12,911 nt of DNA, from assembly GCA_019247135.1 (NCBI GenBank), contig JAFAPL010001110.1:1-12911 (forward strand). The letters run 5' to 3'. Positions 6,754-12,911 of this stretch are shown piece by piece. Origin of the DNA: Chloroflexota bacterium. GTDB taxonomy: Bacteria > Chloroflexota > UBA6077 > CF-72. Numbering within the stretch: position 1 is the stretch's first letter; each line of letters starts with the position of its first letter. A model generated the notes under the pieces. The model was given only the letters and a program-made list of their open reading frames with translations, did no database searches and was not told the DNA's origin. The translations under genes and the position numbers were made by a program.

Positions 6754-7470
6754 GAAACCTTCGGCTAGCTCGTATGGCAGGCCGTACTGCCGCGCCGTGG
6801 CCGCCGAGCGCTCGCGAATACGCTTTTCCACCTGCTCCATCCGCTCGCCGACCTGCGAGGTGTGCTGGCGCAGCCCGTCGAGCTTTCGATGAAAGCAGTC
6901 CGCGATGTCGATCCAGACGTCCGGGTTCTGCTGGGTCGACATGAAGACCTCGCGGACCTTGTGGGGCATGAGGTTGTCGACAAGCAGCTCCGGAAAAACG
7001 TGCGGATCGCGTGCGGAGGGATAGACCGCGTCCAGACATGCGTCGCCCGCGGCGCGATGGTCGGGGTGATTCAGGTACCGATTGCCACCGAACCGCATCG
7101 TGGGATCCTGGCAGATGACGGCATCCGGTCGAAACCGGCGGATCTCGCGGACGATGTCGCGTCGCAGTTCGAGCGTGTTGCGTAGCGTGCCGTCTTCGTA
7201 TGCAAGGAACACGACGTCGTGTGCGCCGAGCGCATGCGCGGCGTTGATCTGCTCGACGCGACGTTGCTTTGCCAGCTCGATGGTGTTCGTCGCGAGATCG
7301 CTGGAACCTTTGTCGCCGCTCGTACAGAGCACGTAATTGATGTGCTTGCCCGCGGCCGCCCACTTGGCGATGGTGCCGCCACAACCGAACTCGGCGTCGT
7401 CGGGATGGGCCATCACGACGAGCACGCCGTTGCCCTCTGGAATCGTCGGCACCGCGCCGTCAAGAACCAT
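6733..7470 (-). CDS. PIG-L family (LmbE-like) zinc-dependent deacetylase
   Basis: From ATG 7470 the protein is 245 aa, normal for PIG-L/LmbE deacetylases. VVMAHPDDAEFGCGGTIA contains the AHPDD motif, with H22 and D25 as zinc ligands and D24 as likely general base. RYLNHPDHRAAGD supplies H135 and the third zinc ligand H138. The segment VLCTSGDKGSSD is typical of the family. Members remove N-acetyl groups from GlcNAc-linked substrates (mycothiol and bacillithiol biosynthesis, glycan or antibiotic precursors). Which substrate applies here is not visible. An alternative ATG at 7515 would add 15 residues; neither start has a clear ribosome binding site, and 7470 is preferred because the fold begins right after it. 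It heads a two-gene minus-strand unit with the HAD hydrolase and is divergent from the large regulator. Its 3' end is repeated downstream. Confidence 0.92.
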   Translation of the reverse strand: MVLDGAVPTIPEGNGVLVVMAHPDDAEFGCGGTIAKWAAAGKHINYVLCTSGDKGSSDLATNTIELAKQRRVEQINAAHALGAHDVVFLAYEDGTLRNTLELRRDIVREIRRFRPDAVICQDPTMRFGGNRYLNHPDHRAAGDACLDAVYPSARDPHVFPELLVDNLMPHKVREVFMSTQQNPDVWIDIADCFHRKLDGLRQHTSQVGERMEQVEKRIRERSAATARQYGLPYELAEGFRYFRLD

Positions 7471-7516
7471 GCAGTTAAGCGTAGCCGCCACACGCGCGCC
7501 CACGTGATCGTCCATG

Positions 7517-7526
7517 CGAGCGCTCG
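7517..7526. promoter_or_regulatory. Perfect 10-bp palindrome, possible operator
   Basis: CGAGCGCTCG is a perfect inverted repeat in the divergent region between the PIG-L and regulator genes, 25 bp from the TATACT box. It is a candidate operator for the adjacent XRE-type regulator, but short GC palindromes are common in GC-rich DNA. Confidence 0.3.
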
Positions 7527-7549
7527 GGCCGGGTGGCTCTCGGGGACGC

Positions 7550-7556
7550 GTATACT
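7550..7556. promoter_or_regulatory. TATA-like -10 element shared by divergent promoters
   Basis: GTATACT gives TATACT as a plus-strand -10 box for the regulator. Its palindromic core GTATAC could serve the minus-strand PIG-L promoter as well. No convincing -35 box is visible at either side, so an activator may be needed. Confidence 0.35.
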
Positions 7557-7562
7557 GGGGTG

Positions 7563-7610
7563 GGCGCGCGCATCTCGATCGTGCAGCATCGGGAGCACGA
7601 GAGGCGCGCC
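7563..7610 (+). other. Long imperfect stem-loop in the regulator leader
   Basis: GGCGCGC (7563-7569) pairs with GCGCGCC (7604-7610). Inside it TCT pairs with AGA, and CGTGC (7580-7584) pairs with GCACG (7595-7599), closing a 10-nt loop. It lies between the TATACT box and the GTG start of the regulator. It could be an RNA hairpin in the leader or a DNA-level inverted repeat bound by the regulator. No T-tract follows, so it is not an intrinsic terminator. Confidence 0.45.
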
Positions 7611-7636
7611 AGGCATCTCTTGGCAGCAATCACGCG

Positions 7637-10051
7637 GTGACCGGAGAATCACGCTCGTTGGCGGGCCAGCTGCGGCGGCTGCGACGGCGCGCGGGATTGT
7701 CTCAGGAGATGTTCGCGGAACGTGCCGGGGTGAGCGTGGCGACCATCGGCGCACTGGAAGAGGGACAGCGCCGGCGGCCACACCCACACACGCTCTCGGC
7801 CCTGGCAGACGCACTCGAGCTATCGCCTGACGAGCGCACCCGCTTGTTGGAGGCGGCGAGCGAGTCCTCCACAACGTCGCCGCGCTCGTCGGGCCTGGAG
7901 CGCGGTGATCGCGGACGTGACGACCAGGACGCCGCACCGAGCCCCACGCCGGCTCAAGGGCCAGCCGTTCGGATGCGGTTGCCGGTGCCGCCGACCCCGC
8001 TGATCGGCCGCACGTCAGAGTTGACCGCCGCCACGGCCCAATTGGACCCGCGCCTATCGGAAACACGACTGTTGACGCTGACCGGGCCGGGCGGGGTGGG
8101 TAAGACCCGTCTCGCGCTGGCGGTAGCTGCGGCACTCACCGATGCCTACGCGGATGGCGTCGTCTTTGTCGATCTTGCCTCGTTGCACGAAACACGGCTG
8201 GTGCCCGCGACCATCGCCCGTCTCGTGGAGGTGCAAGGCTCCGCGGGTCGAAACGCTCGCGAGCTGCTACTCGAGCATTTGCGCGAGCGGGAGATGCTCT
8301 TGGTTCTCGACAATTTCGAACACCTGGTTGGCGCTGCGTCCGTGTTGGCGGAGCTGCTTGCCGGCTGCCCGCGCTTGCACATGCTCGTCACGAGCCGCAC
8401 GGCCTTGCGCCTGCGGTCCGAGCAGCGTTTCGTTGTGAGGCCGCTGGTCATTCCCGCTGAAGACGCGCTCACCGTCGAGGCGGCGAATGCCTCGCCGGCC
8501 GTTCAACTGTTTGTCGAGCGGACGCGGGCGGTCGCACCGCAGTTCGTCCTCGATGCAGGCAACGCAACAGCCGTGGCCACGATCTGTCGCCGGCTGGAGG
8601 GTATCCCGCTCGCGATCGAACTGGTCGCGCCCTGGGCGGAGCTGCTGAGTCCGATAGGCCTGCTGCATCGCCTCGAGCGGGGCGTTCCCCTGCAGGTGAG
8701 TGGCCCCTCCGACCTGCCCGCCCGGCAGCGAACGCTCGAGGCGACGCTGGCCTGGAGCCACGAGCTGCTCGAGCCGGCCGAGCAGATCCTGCTGCGCCGG
8801 CTCGCAGTGTTCGCGGGCGGGTGGACACTCGAATCGGCCGAGGCCGTCTGCGCCGGCGGTGTGGTCGCCGAGGACGATGTGCTCGATGTCGTCGGGCGGC
8901 TCGTGGACAAGTCTCTGGTCGAGATCGACCTGGCGCACGTCAACGCCCGCTACCGGCTGCTGCAGATCGTCCGCGAGTACGCAAGCGAGCAGCTTGCGCA
9001 CTCGGGTGAGCTGGAGCTGCTCCGCGATCGTCATCTGCGATGGTGCCTCGCCCTGGCAGAGCGTGCCGAGTCGGCGCTGGAGCGTCCCGACGCGGCGACG
9101 TGGTTCAACCGCCTGGAAGATGAGCTCGACAACTTGCGTACCGCCCTGGAGTGGAGTCAGAAGTCCAGCAATGTCCAGACCGGCCTGCGACTCGCCGGCG
9201 CCTTGCGCTGGTTCTGGGATCTACGCGGCCACGGGCGCGAAGGTCGGGAGCGCCTGGACGGGCTTCTGCGCCAGATTCCGGACGGTTGCAGCGAGACGTT
9301 CGTCAAGGCACTCAACGCGGCCGGCTATCTGGCCGTCTACCAGGATGACCACGCCGCCGCCCGCGCCTACTGCGAGAAATCGGCCAGCCTTGCACGTGAG
9401 CTTGGCCTGCCGCACGAAGGAGCGTACGCGCTGCGCATGCTGGCGCTGGTCGCATGGCGCGAGGGCGACCTGCAGGCCGCTGCCGAGCGGTTCAGTCACG
9501 CGCTGGATGCCTATCGCGCAATCGGAGATCAGCAGTCATTCGCCAGGGCAAGCATCAGCATCGCGAATATCTCCTGGATGCGCGGCTTACGTGAGCAGGC
9601 CATTGCTGGATACCAGGACAGCCTGGTTCTGGCCCGAGCCGGCGGGTTGAAGCATGAGATCGCCATGGCCTTGCAGGGTCTCGGACACGCGGCGCTGGTG
9701 GAGGACGACCGGGCGAGGGCAGATAGTCTCCTGCGCGAAAGCCTCGAGCTGTTTCGTGATCTCGGCGACAAGCCGTGCGGAAGCGCAACCCTCGAGTTGT
9801 GTGCCTGCCTCGCGGCCGCTGAAGGCCGCGCCCTCCCGGCGGCCCAATGGTTCGGAGTGGCCGAGACCACGCGCGAGGCGATGGGGCGTGGCTTCAGTCT
9901 CGCCACATTCCGCTCCGCGTATGACCGGGGCGTAGCCGCTGCCAGAGCCACGCTCGGGGAAGATGCCTTCGCGGCCGCCTGGAAGGCGGGCCGGGGGTGG
10001 AGTCTGGACGACGCGCTCAACCAGGCCGCGACGTCGCCAGCGCCAGCCTGA
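7637..10051 (+). CDS. XRE-family HTH / NB-ARC-like ATPase / TPR transcriptional regulator (STAND type)
   Basis: With GTG 7637 as start the protein is 804 aa. Residues 8-75 form an XRE helix-turn-helix (LRRLRRRAGLSQEMFAERAG, then VSVATIGALEEG). A charged, Pro-rich linker spans 76-115. A STAND-type P-loop ATPase follows, with Walker A GPGGVGKT at 150-157, Walker B LLVLDNFEH with D225, a VTSR sensor segment and GIPLAIEL at 322-329. The C-terminal half is alpha-helical TPR-like repeats (about 430-790). This architecture (COG3903-like, related to AfsR/MalT-type regulators) senses a ligand through its TPR part, oligomerises on ATP and controls a neighbouring target. I chose GTG 7637 because it places about seven residues before the HTH, as in relatives; the frame is open to 7514 without adding a domain. 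Likely targets are the divergent PIG-L/HAD unit, the downstream class V aminotransferase gene, or itself. Confidence 0.93.
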   Translation: MTGESRSLAGQLRRLRRRAGLSQEMFAERAGVSVATIGALEEGQRRRPHPHTLSALADALELSPDERTRLLEAASESSTTSPRSSGLERGDRGRDDQDAAPSPTPAQGPAVRMRLPVPPTPLIGRTSELTAATAQLDPRLSETRLLTLTGPGGVGKTRLALAVAAALTDAYADGVVFVDLASLHETRLVPATIARLVEVQGSAGRNARELLLEHLREREMLLVLDNFEHLVGAASVLAELLAGCPRLHMLVTSRTALRLRSEQRFVVRPLVIPAEDALTVEAANASPAVQLFVERTRAVAPQFVLDAGNATAVATICRRLEGIPLAIELVAPWAELLSPIGLLHRLERGVPLQVSGPSDLPARQRTLEATLAWSHELLEPAEQILLRRLAVFAGGWTLESAEAVCAGGVVAEDDVLDVVGRLVDKSLVEIDLAHVNARYRLLQIVREYASEQLAHSGELELLRDRHLRWCLALAERAESALERPDAATWFNRLEDELDNLRTALEWSQKSSNVQTGLRLAGALRWFWDLRGHGREGRERLDGLLRQIPDGCSETFVKALNAAGYLAVYQDDHAAARAYCEKSASLARELGLPHEGAYALRMLALVAWREGDLQAAAERFSHALDAYRAIGDQQSFARASISIANISWMRGLREQAIAGYQDSLVLARAGGLKHEIAMALQGLGHAALVEDDRARADSLLRESLELFRDLGDKPCGSATLELCACLAAAEGRALPAAQWFGVAETTREAMGRGFSLATFRSAYDRGVAAARATLGEDAFAAAWKAGRGWSLDDALNQAATSPAPA

Positions 10052-10146
10052 AACGAGTGCAAAACGAGGGGAATCCACTCTGGCGCAGCTGGCCCCTGTG
10101 CCCCAGTCTGGTCGTAAGCACGGCGCCGCCACTGACAGGGGGATAC
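10052..10146 (+). promoter_or_regulatory. Intergenic leader of the class V aminotransferase gene
   Basis: This 95-bp gap holds a weak 5-bp inverted repeat (GAGTG at 10055-10059, CACTC at 10076-10080) and the strong ribosome binding site AGGGGGA at 10137-10143. I see no convincing -35/-10 pair and no T-rich terminator, so read-through from the regulator gene is possible. Confidence 0.4.
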
Positions 10147-11604
10147 ATGGCCAGCTTGAACACAAACATCGACCTCTCCGCCGAGATCGTGGGCCACAAC
10201 ACCATCGTCCCGGTGATCGACGGCCGGGTGCGCTACGTCAATCTCGACAATGCGGCCAGTACACCGCCGCTACGCGCCGTCCAGCAGGCGGTAGACCGCT
10301 TCGCCACCTGGTACGCCAGCGTCCACCGTGGCTCGGGCTACAAGAACCGCGTCAGCACCCACGCCTATGAGGCCGCACGGATCGCCGTGGCGGAGTTCGT
10401 CGGCATCGACCCGGCACGCCAGACGGTGATCTTCGTCAAGCACACCACCGAAGGCTTGAACCGGGTCGCGCATTCGCTGACGCCTGACACGATCGTGTTC
10501 ACCAGCATCATGGAGCACCACGCGGCGATGCTGCCCTGGCGGGAGCGCGGCCTGGAGGTGCAGTACATCGCCGCCGATGCCGACGGAGTCATCGACCGCC
10601 AGCATCTCGAGGCTCTCCTGCGCGCGGCGCCCGGCGGACGACCAAAGCTGGTGGCGATCGCCGGTGCCTACAACGTCAGTGGCTGTACCCCACCCATCCA
10701 CGAACTCGCACGACTCGCGCACCAGCACCGGGCGCGCATCCTGATCGACGGTGCCCAGCTGGTTCCGCACCAGCCGGTGTGCGTGCGCGGTACGTGCACC
10801 GACGACGCACTGGACTATCTCGTGTTCTCCGGCCACAAGCTGTACGCGCCGTACGGTAGCGGCGTCCTGATCGCGCCGAACGACGTACTCCTCGGTGCTC
10901 CGGCGATGGTCGGTGGAGGAACCGTCGATCTGGTGACACTCGACGAGGTGCAGTGGGCCGACCTCCCTGACCGCGAGGAAGCTGGATCGCCGAATGTCAT
11001 GGGCGTGGTCGCGCTGCACGCCGCGATCCAGCGCCTGCAGCAACTTGGCATGCCCAGCGTTGCCGCGCACGAACGTGCGCTGACTGAGTACGCGCTCGCC
11101 CGCCTCGCCGAGCTGCCCGGCGTGCGCGTGCTCGGACCTGCTACGGCATGCGACCGGCTGGGCACGATCACCTTCACGGTAGGCAACGTTCCACCGTTCC
11201 TGGTGGCCGCGATCCTCGCGTGCGAATGGGGTGTCGCCGTTCGGGCCGGCTGCTTCTGCGCCCATCCGGCCATGATGCACCTGCTGGACCTGTCAGCCAC
11301 CGAGCGGGCGGCCTTGCAGGCCAGGGTACGGGCTCACGACAAGCTCGATATCCCAGGTGGCGTTCGCGCCAGCCTGGCCCTGTACAACACCCGGGCAGAC
11401 GTCGACGCGCTGATCGGCGGGCTCCAGGCGATCCTGGCCGGTGGCTGGCAGGGGACGTATCGGGCCGACCCGAGCTCGGGTGAGTACGAGCCCGTCGGCT
11501 GGTCACCACGGCTGGACGCGGCGTTTTCGGTCGCCGGACCTGGGCCGGACATCTTGCTCGAGACCGTGCTGCAGATGCCCGCCGTGATGGGCATGCCCGC
11601 TTGA
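10147..11604 (+). CDS. Class V PLP-dependent aminotransferase, SufS/NifS-like cysteine desulfurase homologue
   Basis: The 485-aa protein starts at ATG 10147, preceded by AGGGGGA. It has YVNLDNAASTPPL near the N-terminus, MEHHAAMLPWRERG with H124/H125 where SufS has its PLP-stacking His, LIDGAQLVPH with D201 and Q204, and FSGHKLYAPYGSG with the Schiff-base Lys231. VRAGCFCAHPAMM aligns with the SufS catalytic loop RTGxxCAxP, so Cys371 is the expected persulfide-forming residue and Cys369 is an extra cysteine making a CxC pair. Members release sulfur or selenium from cysteine or selenocysteine, though some class V relatives have other roles. It is longer than the usual 400-420 aa, with about 70 extra residues after the loop region rich in Pro, Gly and Met. 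No suf, isc or tRNA-thiolation genes are in the window. It follows the regulator by 95 bp and may be its target. Confidence 0.9.
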   Translation: MASLNTNIDLSAEIVGHNTIVPVIDGRVRYVNLDNAASTPPLRAVQQAVDRFATWYASVHRGSGYKNRVSTHAYEAARIAVAEFVGIDPARQTVIFVKHTTEGLNRVAHSLTPDTIVFTSIMEHHAAMLPWRERGLEVQYIAADADGVIDRQHLEALLRAAPGGRPKLVAIAGAYNVSGCTPPIHELARLAHQHRARILIDGAQLVPHQPVCVRGTCTDDALDYLVFSGHKLYAPYGSGVLIAPNDVLLGAPAMVGGGTVDLVTLDEVQWADLPDREEAGSPNVMGVVALHAAIQRLQQLGMPSVAAHERALTEYALARLAELPGVRVLGPATACDRLGTITFTVGNVPPFLVAAILACEWGVAVRAGCFCAHPAMMHLLDLSATERAALQARVRAHDKLDIPGGVRASLALYNTRADVDALIGGLQAILAGGWQGTYRADPSSGEYEPVGWSPRLDAAFSVAGPGPDILLETVLQMPAVMGMPA

Positions 11605-11665
11605 TGCCAGAAAAGAGAACGAGCGGACCTTCTCAGGCCCGCCCGACTCCGCGGTGAAAGCTTAT

Positions 11666-11742
11666 GGCGTCACGCCCCGAGGCTGCTTACGCGGCCACGG
11701 AGGTGACGCCGAAATGGGTACTCATTTCGTGGCATCACCTCC
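11666..11742 (+). other. Unassigned structured element with two mutually exclusive stems
   Basis: Stem A is GGCGTCAC (11666-11673) with GTGACGCC (11703-11710), enclosing a smaller hairpin GGCTGC-TTAC-GCGGCC (11681-11696). Stem B is GGAGGTGA (11699-11706) with TCACCTCC (11735-11742), continued by GCC/GGC and GAAATG/CATTTC around the loop GGTACT. Nucleotides 11703-11710 take part in both, so only one stem can form at a time. No T-tract follows. I do not recognise it as a named RNA family. It lies downstream of the class V aminotransferase gene and upstream of the riboswitch-like element. Confidence 0.55.
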
Positions 11743-11803
11743 TTCCACCGTCGCTAATAATAGCGGGCCGCACCAGCGGCGCACAATTCTTCTTTTGATA
11801 TAG
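11714..11803 (+). CDS. Possible 29-aa small ORF in the structured element
   Basis: ATG 11714 is preceded by GGAGGTGA with 7 nt spacing, an excellent ribosome binding site, and runs 29 codons to TAG at 11801. The peptide starts MGTHFVASPPSTVANN and ends in a hydrophobic ILLLI. It has no signal peptide or recognisable family. Both the ribosome binding site and the ATG lie within the hairpin arms, so translation would depend on RNA folding. It could be a leader peptide, or a chance ORF created by the palindrome. Support is weak. Confidence 0.22.
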   Translation: MGTHFVASPPSTVANNSGPHQRRTILLLI

Positions 11804-11804
11804 T
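11799..11804 (+). promoter_or_regulatory. -10 box for the riboswitch-antiporter transcript
   Basis: TATAGT would place transcription initiation at about 11811, some ten bases before the first paired base of the riboswitch-like element. The expected -35 region around 11776-11781 reads GCGGCG and does not match consensus, so strength is uncertain. Confidence 0.45.
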
Positions 11805-11820
11805 CAAGCCCGACGGCGTC

Positions 11821-11964
11821 CCCGGAGGGGAGTAACCACCCCGTGCTGTCTGCACGGGGCGGAACAGCCAACACACCCGGCCTCAGCAACAGGAGCGCCG
11901 TGGCTGTTCCAGCAGTTTGCCAGGCTCGTTAACCATCCAAGCAACTGCTCGGCCAGACCTCCGG
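11821..11964 (+). ncRNA. yybP-ykoY family (manganese) riboswitch, probable
   Basis: The closing stem CCGGAGG (11822-11828) pairs perfectly with CCTCCGG (11958-11964). The 5' side runs into GGGGAGTA (11827-11834), the most conserved motif of the family. The 3' side carries CGGCCAGACCT (11950-11960), matching the family's CGGCaAGACCT-type motif. Within it are three strong hairpins: CCCCGTGC/GCACGGGG (11839-11859), GGAACAGCCA/TGGCTGTTCC (11861-11910) and AGCAGTT/AACTGCT (11911-11949). Together these give a junction closed by P1, as expected. Family members bind Mn2+ and switch on transcription or translation of metal exporters such as MntP, TerC-like proteins, P-type ATPases and CaCA antiporters. 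The gene immediately downstream is a CaCA antiporter, which fits. I see no intrinsic terminator in 11965-12091, so control may be translational. The family call rests on remembered consensus, not a covariance search. Confidence 0.75.
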
Positions 11965-12091
11965 CCCAGGCAACGTTCGACGTGGCGTTGCACGGGTCGG
12001 TGTGTTCGCGGCCAGCCTGTCCTGACCACTCGCACGCGCGCACATCGCAGGCGTCCATCCCTGACAGACCTGGACGGATTTGCGACAAACA

Positions 12092-12911
12092 ATGCGTAGC
12101 GCGCTCGCAATCGCAGTGGCCGTGCTCGCCGCCCTACCGGCGGTGCTTGTTCGATCGGGCAATCTGGCCGCCCCGGTCGAAGTCGCCACGCTCTTCTACG
12201 GTGTCGCGATCGTCGGTGCGGCGTTCGCCATGTCCTGGGCGGCCGAAGCTGCCGAGCATGACATTCCACGTGCCCTAGCATTGACAGTCGTCGCGCTGCT
12301 CGCGGTCTTTCCCGAGTACGCCGTTGACATCGTGTTCGCCTTCAAGGCAGGCGCCGATCCAAGCTTCGCGCCGTACGCAACCGCCAACATGACTGGCTCG
12401 AACAGGCTCTTGCTTGGTCTCGGCTGGCCAACCGTGTCGGTGCTCGCCTGGCTCGCTCGCGGCCAGCGGCAGATCCGACTCACGCGGGATGCCGTCCTCC
12501 CACTGTTATTTCTGGGCATCGCGACGCTGTACTCGTTCAGCCTGCCGCTGCGCGCGAGCATCAGTCCGATCGACAGCGTGATCCTGATCGCGGTGTTCGG
12601 CGTATACGCGCTGCTGGCGGCGCGACAGGGCACGCAAGAGCCCGACCTGATCGGTCCCGCCGCGAGGATCGGGCGTCTGCCGACGGCTGCCCGGCGACTG
12701 TCGGTCCTGGCGCTATTCGTATTCGCGGGCGTGGTGATCGCTCTCTCCGCCGAGCCATTCGCGGATGGGCTGGTCCATACTGGCGCGCGCCTCGGGATCG
12801 ACGAATTCCTGCTTGTGCAGTGGCTCGCGCCACTGGCCAGCGAGACCCCCGAATTTCTGGTCGCGGCGCTGCTCGCGCTTCGCGGGAAGGCGGTCACCGG
12901 GATCACGTTGT
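12092..12911 (+). CDS. CaCA-superfamily cation (Ca2+/Na+ or Mn2+/H+) antiporter (3' end outside window)
   Basis: From ATG 12092 the frame is open to the right edge, giving 273 complete residues. The protein is a polytopic membrane protein with hydrophobic segments at about 5-22, 33-51, 61-83, 104-122, 133-150, 160-178, 203-221 and 238-262. The first alpha-repeat shows AVFPEYAVD (P74, E75) followed by TANMTGSNRLL (N99, G102-S-N104). The second alpha-repeat shows APLASETPEFLVAAL (E251, E254), just before the edge. These acidic and Asn residues line the cation site in CaCA exchangers such as YrbG, NCX and CAX. The expected role is export of Ca2+ or a related divalent ion at the cytoplasmic membrane. 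The upstream Mn2+-type riboswitch suggests that Mn2+ is a relevant substrate here (inference). The family call is firm; the ion is not. Confidence 0.88.
   Translation, partial: MRSALAIAVAVLAALPAVLVRSGNLAAPVEVATLFYGVAIVGAAFAMSWAAEAAEHDIPRALALTVVALLAVFPEYAVDIVFAFKAGADPSFAPYATANMTGSNRLLLGLGWPTVSVLAWLARGQRQIRLTRDAVLPLLFLGIATLYSFSLPLRASISPIDSVILIAVFGVYALLAARQGTQEPDLIGPAARIGRLPTAARRLSVLALFVFAGVVIALSAEPFADGLVHTGARLGIDEFLLVQWLAPLASETPEFLVAALLALRGKAVTGITL

Larger units (their letters stand above)
11605..12091 (+). other. 487-bp structured noncoding region before the antiporter gene
   Basis: This gap holds, in order, a GCGGA/TCCGC inverted repeat (11623-11652), the two-stem element (11666-11742), a small CGCTA-ATAA-TAGCG palindrome (11752-11765), the -10 box (11799-11804) and the riboswitch-like element (11821-11964). 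The last 127 nt before the ATG contain one further hairpin, GCAACG/CGTTGC at 11970-11991, and a weak ribosome binding site (GGA at 12074). No conserved protein-coding frame is apparent apart from the doubtful 29-codon ORF. Confidence 0.6.

Noticed and set aside
8267..9650. Long open frames on both strands overlapping the regulator gene (8267-9034 minus, 8700-9650 plus)
   Set aside because: The ATPase and TPR domains of the regulator read cleanly through this stretch; the alternative products are low-complexity Arg/Ser/Pro sequences.
10270..11280. Minus-strand open frame of 336 codons opposite the class V aminotransferase
   Set aside because: It is antisense to a strongly conserved PLP enzyme, its product is rich in His/Arg with no domain, and it is explained by GC-rich third positions.
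11651..11742. M-box (ykoK) magnesium riboswitch, because of GACGCC and AATGGG near each other
   Set aside because: The M-box hallmark GGTGAGGCTCC and the P2 arrangement are missing, and here AATGGG lies in a simple hairpin arm.
11699..11745. Intrinsic terminator of the class V aminotransferase gene
   Set aside because: The hairpin is strong, but it is followed by CCTTCCACC with no T-tract.
12196..12906. Minus-strand open frame of 236 codons opposite the antiporter
   Set aside because: The plus strand has CaCA alpha-repeats and membrane segments; the opposite product is Ser/Arg/Thr-rich and looks like a shadow.
1..12911. CRISPR array, tRNA or rRNA genes, transposase or insertion sequence
   Set aside because: No regularly spaced repeats, cloverleaf sequence, rRNA gene or transposase-like protein was seen. 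Apart from the noncoding region at 11605-12091, the window is densely coding with chromosomal-type genes.

Overview
The window is GC-rich bacterial DNA with tightly packed genes, GTG/ATG starts overlapping upstream stop codons, and one very large XRE/P-loop ATPase/TPR regulator. The regulator type, the PIG-L deacetylase style and the codon use fit a Chloroflexota-like or actinobacterial soil organism. This is an impression from protein style, not a phylogenetic result.

Region 1 (1-5491, minus strand) is a five-gene operon. In transcription order it encodes a cytochrome P450, a class III PLP aminotransferase, an alpha/beta-hydrolase-fold protein, a luciferase-like flavin monooxygenase and an amidohydrolase that runs off the left edge. 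Every junction overlaps (about 10 bp, then three 4-bp GTGA/ATGA overlaps), so the five proteins are probably made together for one pathway. The enzyme set (two oxygenases, a transaminase, two hydrolase folds) suits breakdown or tailoring of a nitrogen-containing small molecule, but the substrate cannot be named. The alpha/beta-hydrolase has Gly in place of the nucleophile Ser. The amidohydrolase has Gly where the usual catalytic Glu of its family is expected.

Region 2 (5492-7470) holds a divergently transcribed FKBP-type prolyl isomerase lipoprotein (plus strand). It converges with only 4 nt to spare on a minus-strand pair, a PIG-L deacetylase followed by a HAD hydrolase. Between this pair lie two extra degenerate copies of the 3' end of the PIG-L gene, stop codon included.

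Region 3 (7471-11604, plus strand) begins with a divergent control region containing a perfect 10-bp palindrome, a shared TATA-like element and a long leader hairpin. It continues with an 804-aa XRE/NB-ARC-like/TPR regulator and a SufS-like class V aminotransferase (putative cysteine desulfurase or lyase) with a C-terminal extension.

Region 4 (11605-12911) is a 487-bp highly structured noncoding stretch followed by a CaCA-family cation antiporter truncated by the right edge. The distal part of the stretch has the hallmarks of a yybP-ykoY (Mn2+-sensing) riboswitch: GGGGAGTA, a closing CCGGAGG/CCTCCGG stem, a GGCCAGACCT motif and three strong internal hairpins. A good -10 box lies just upstream, which is coherent with metal-controlled expression of a cation exporter. 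The proximal part has a second, unassigned structured element with competing stems around a strong Shine-Dalgarno sequence and a 29-codon ORF.
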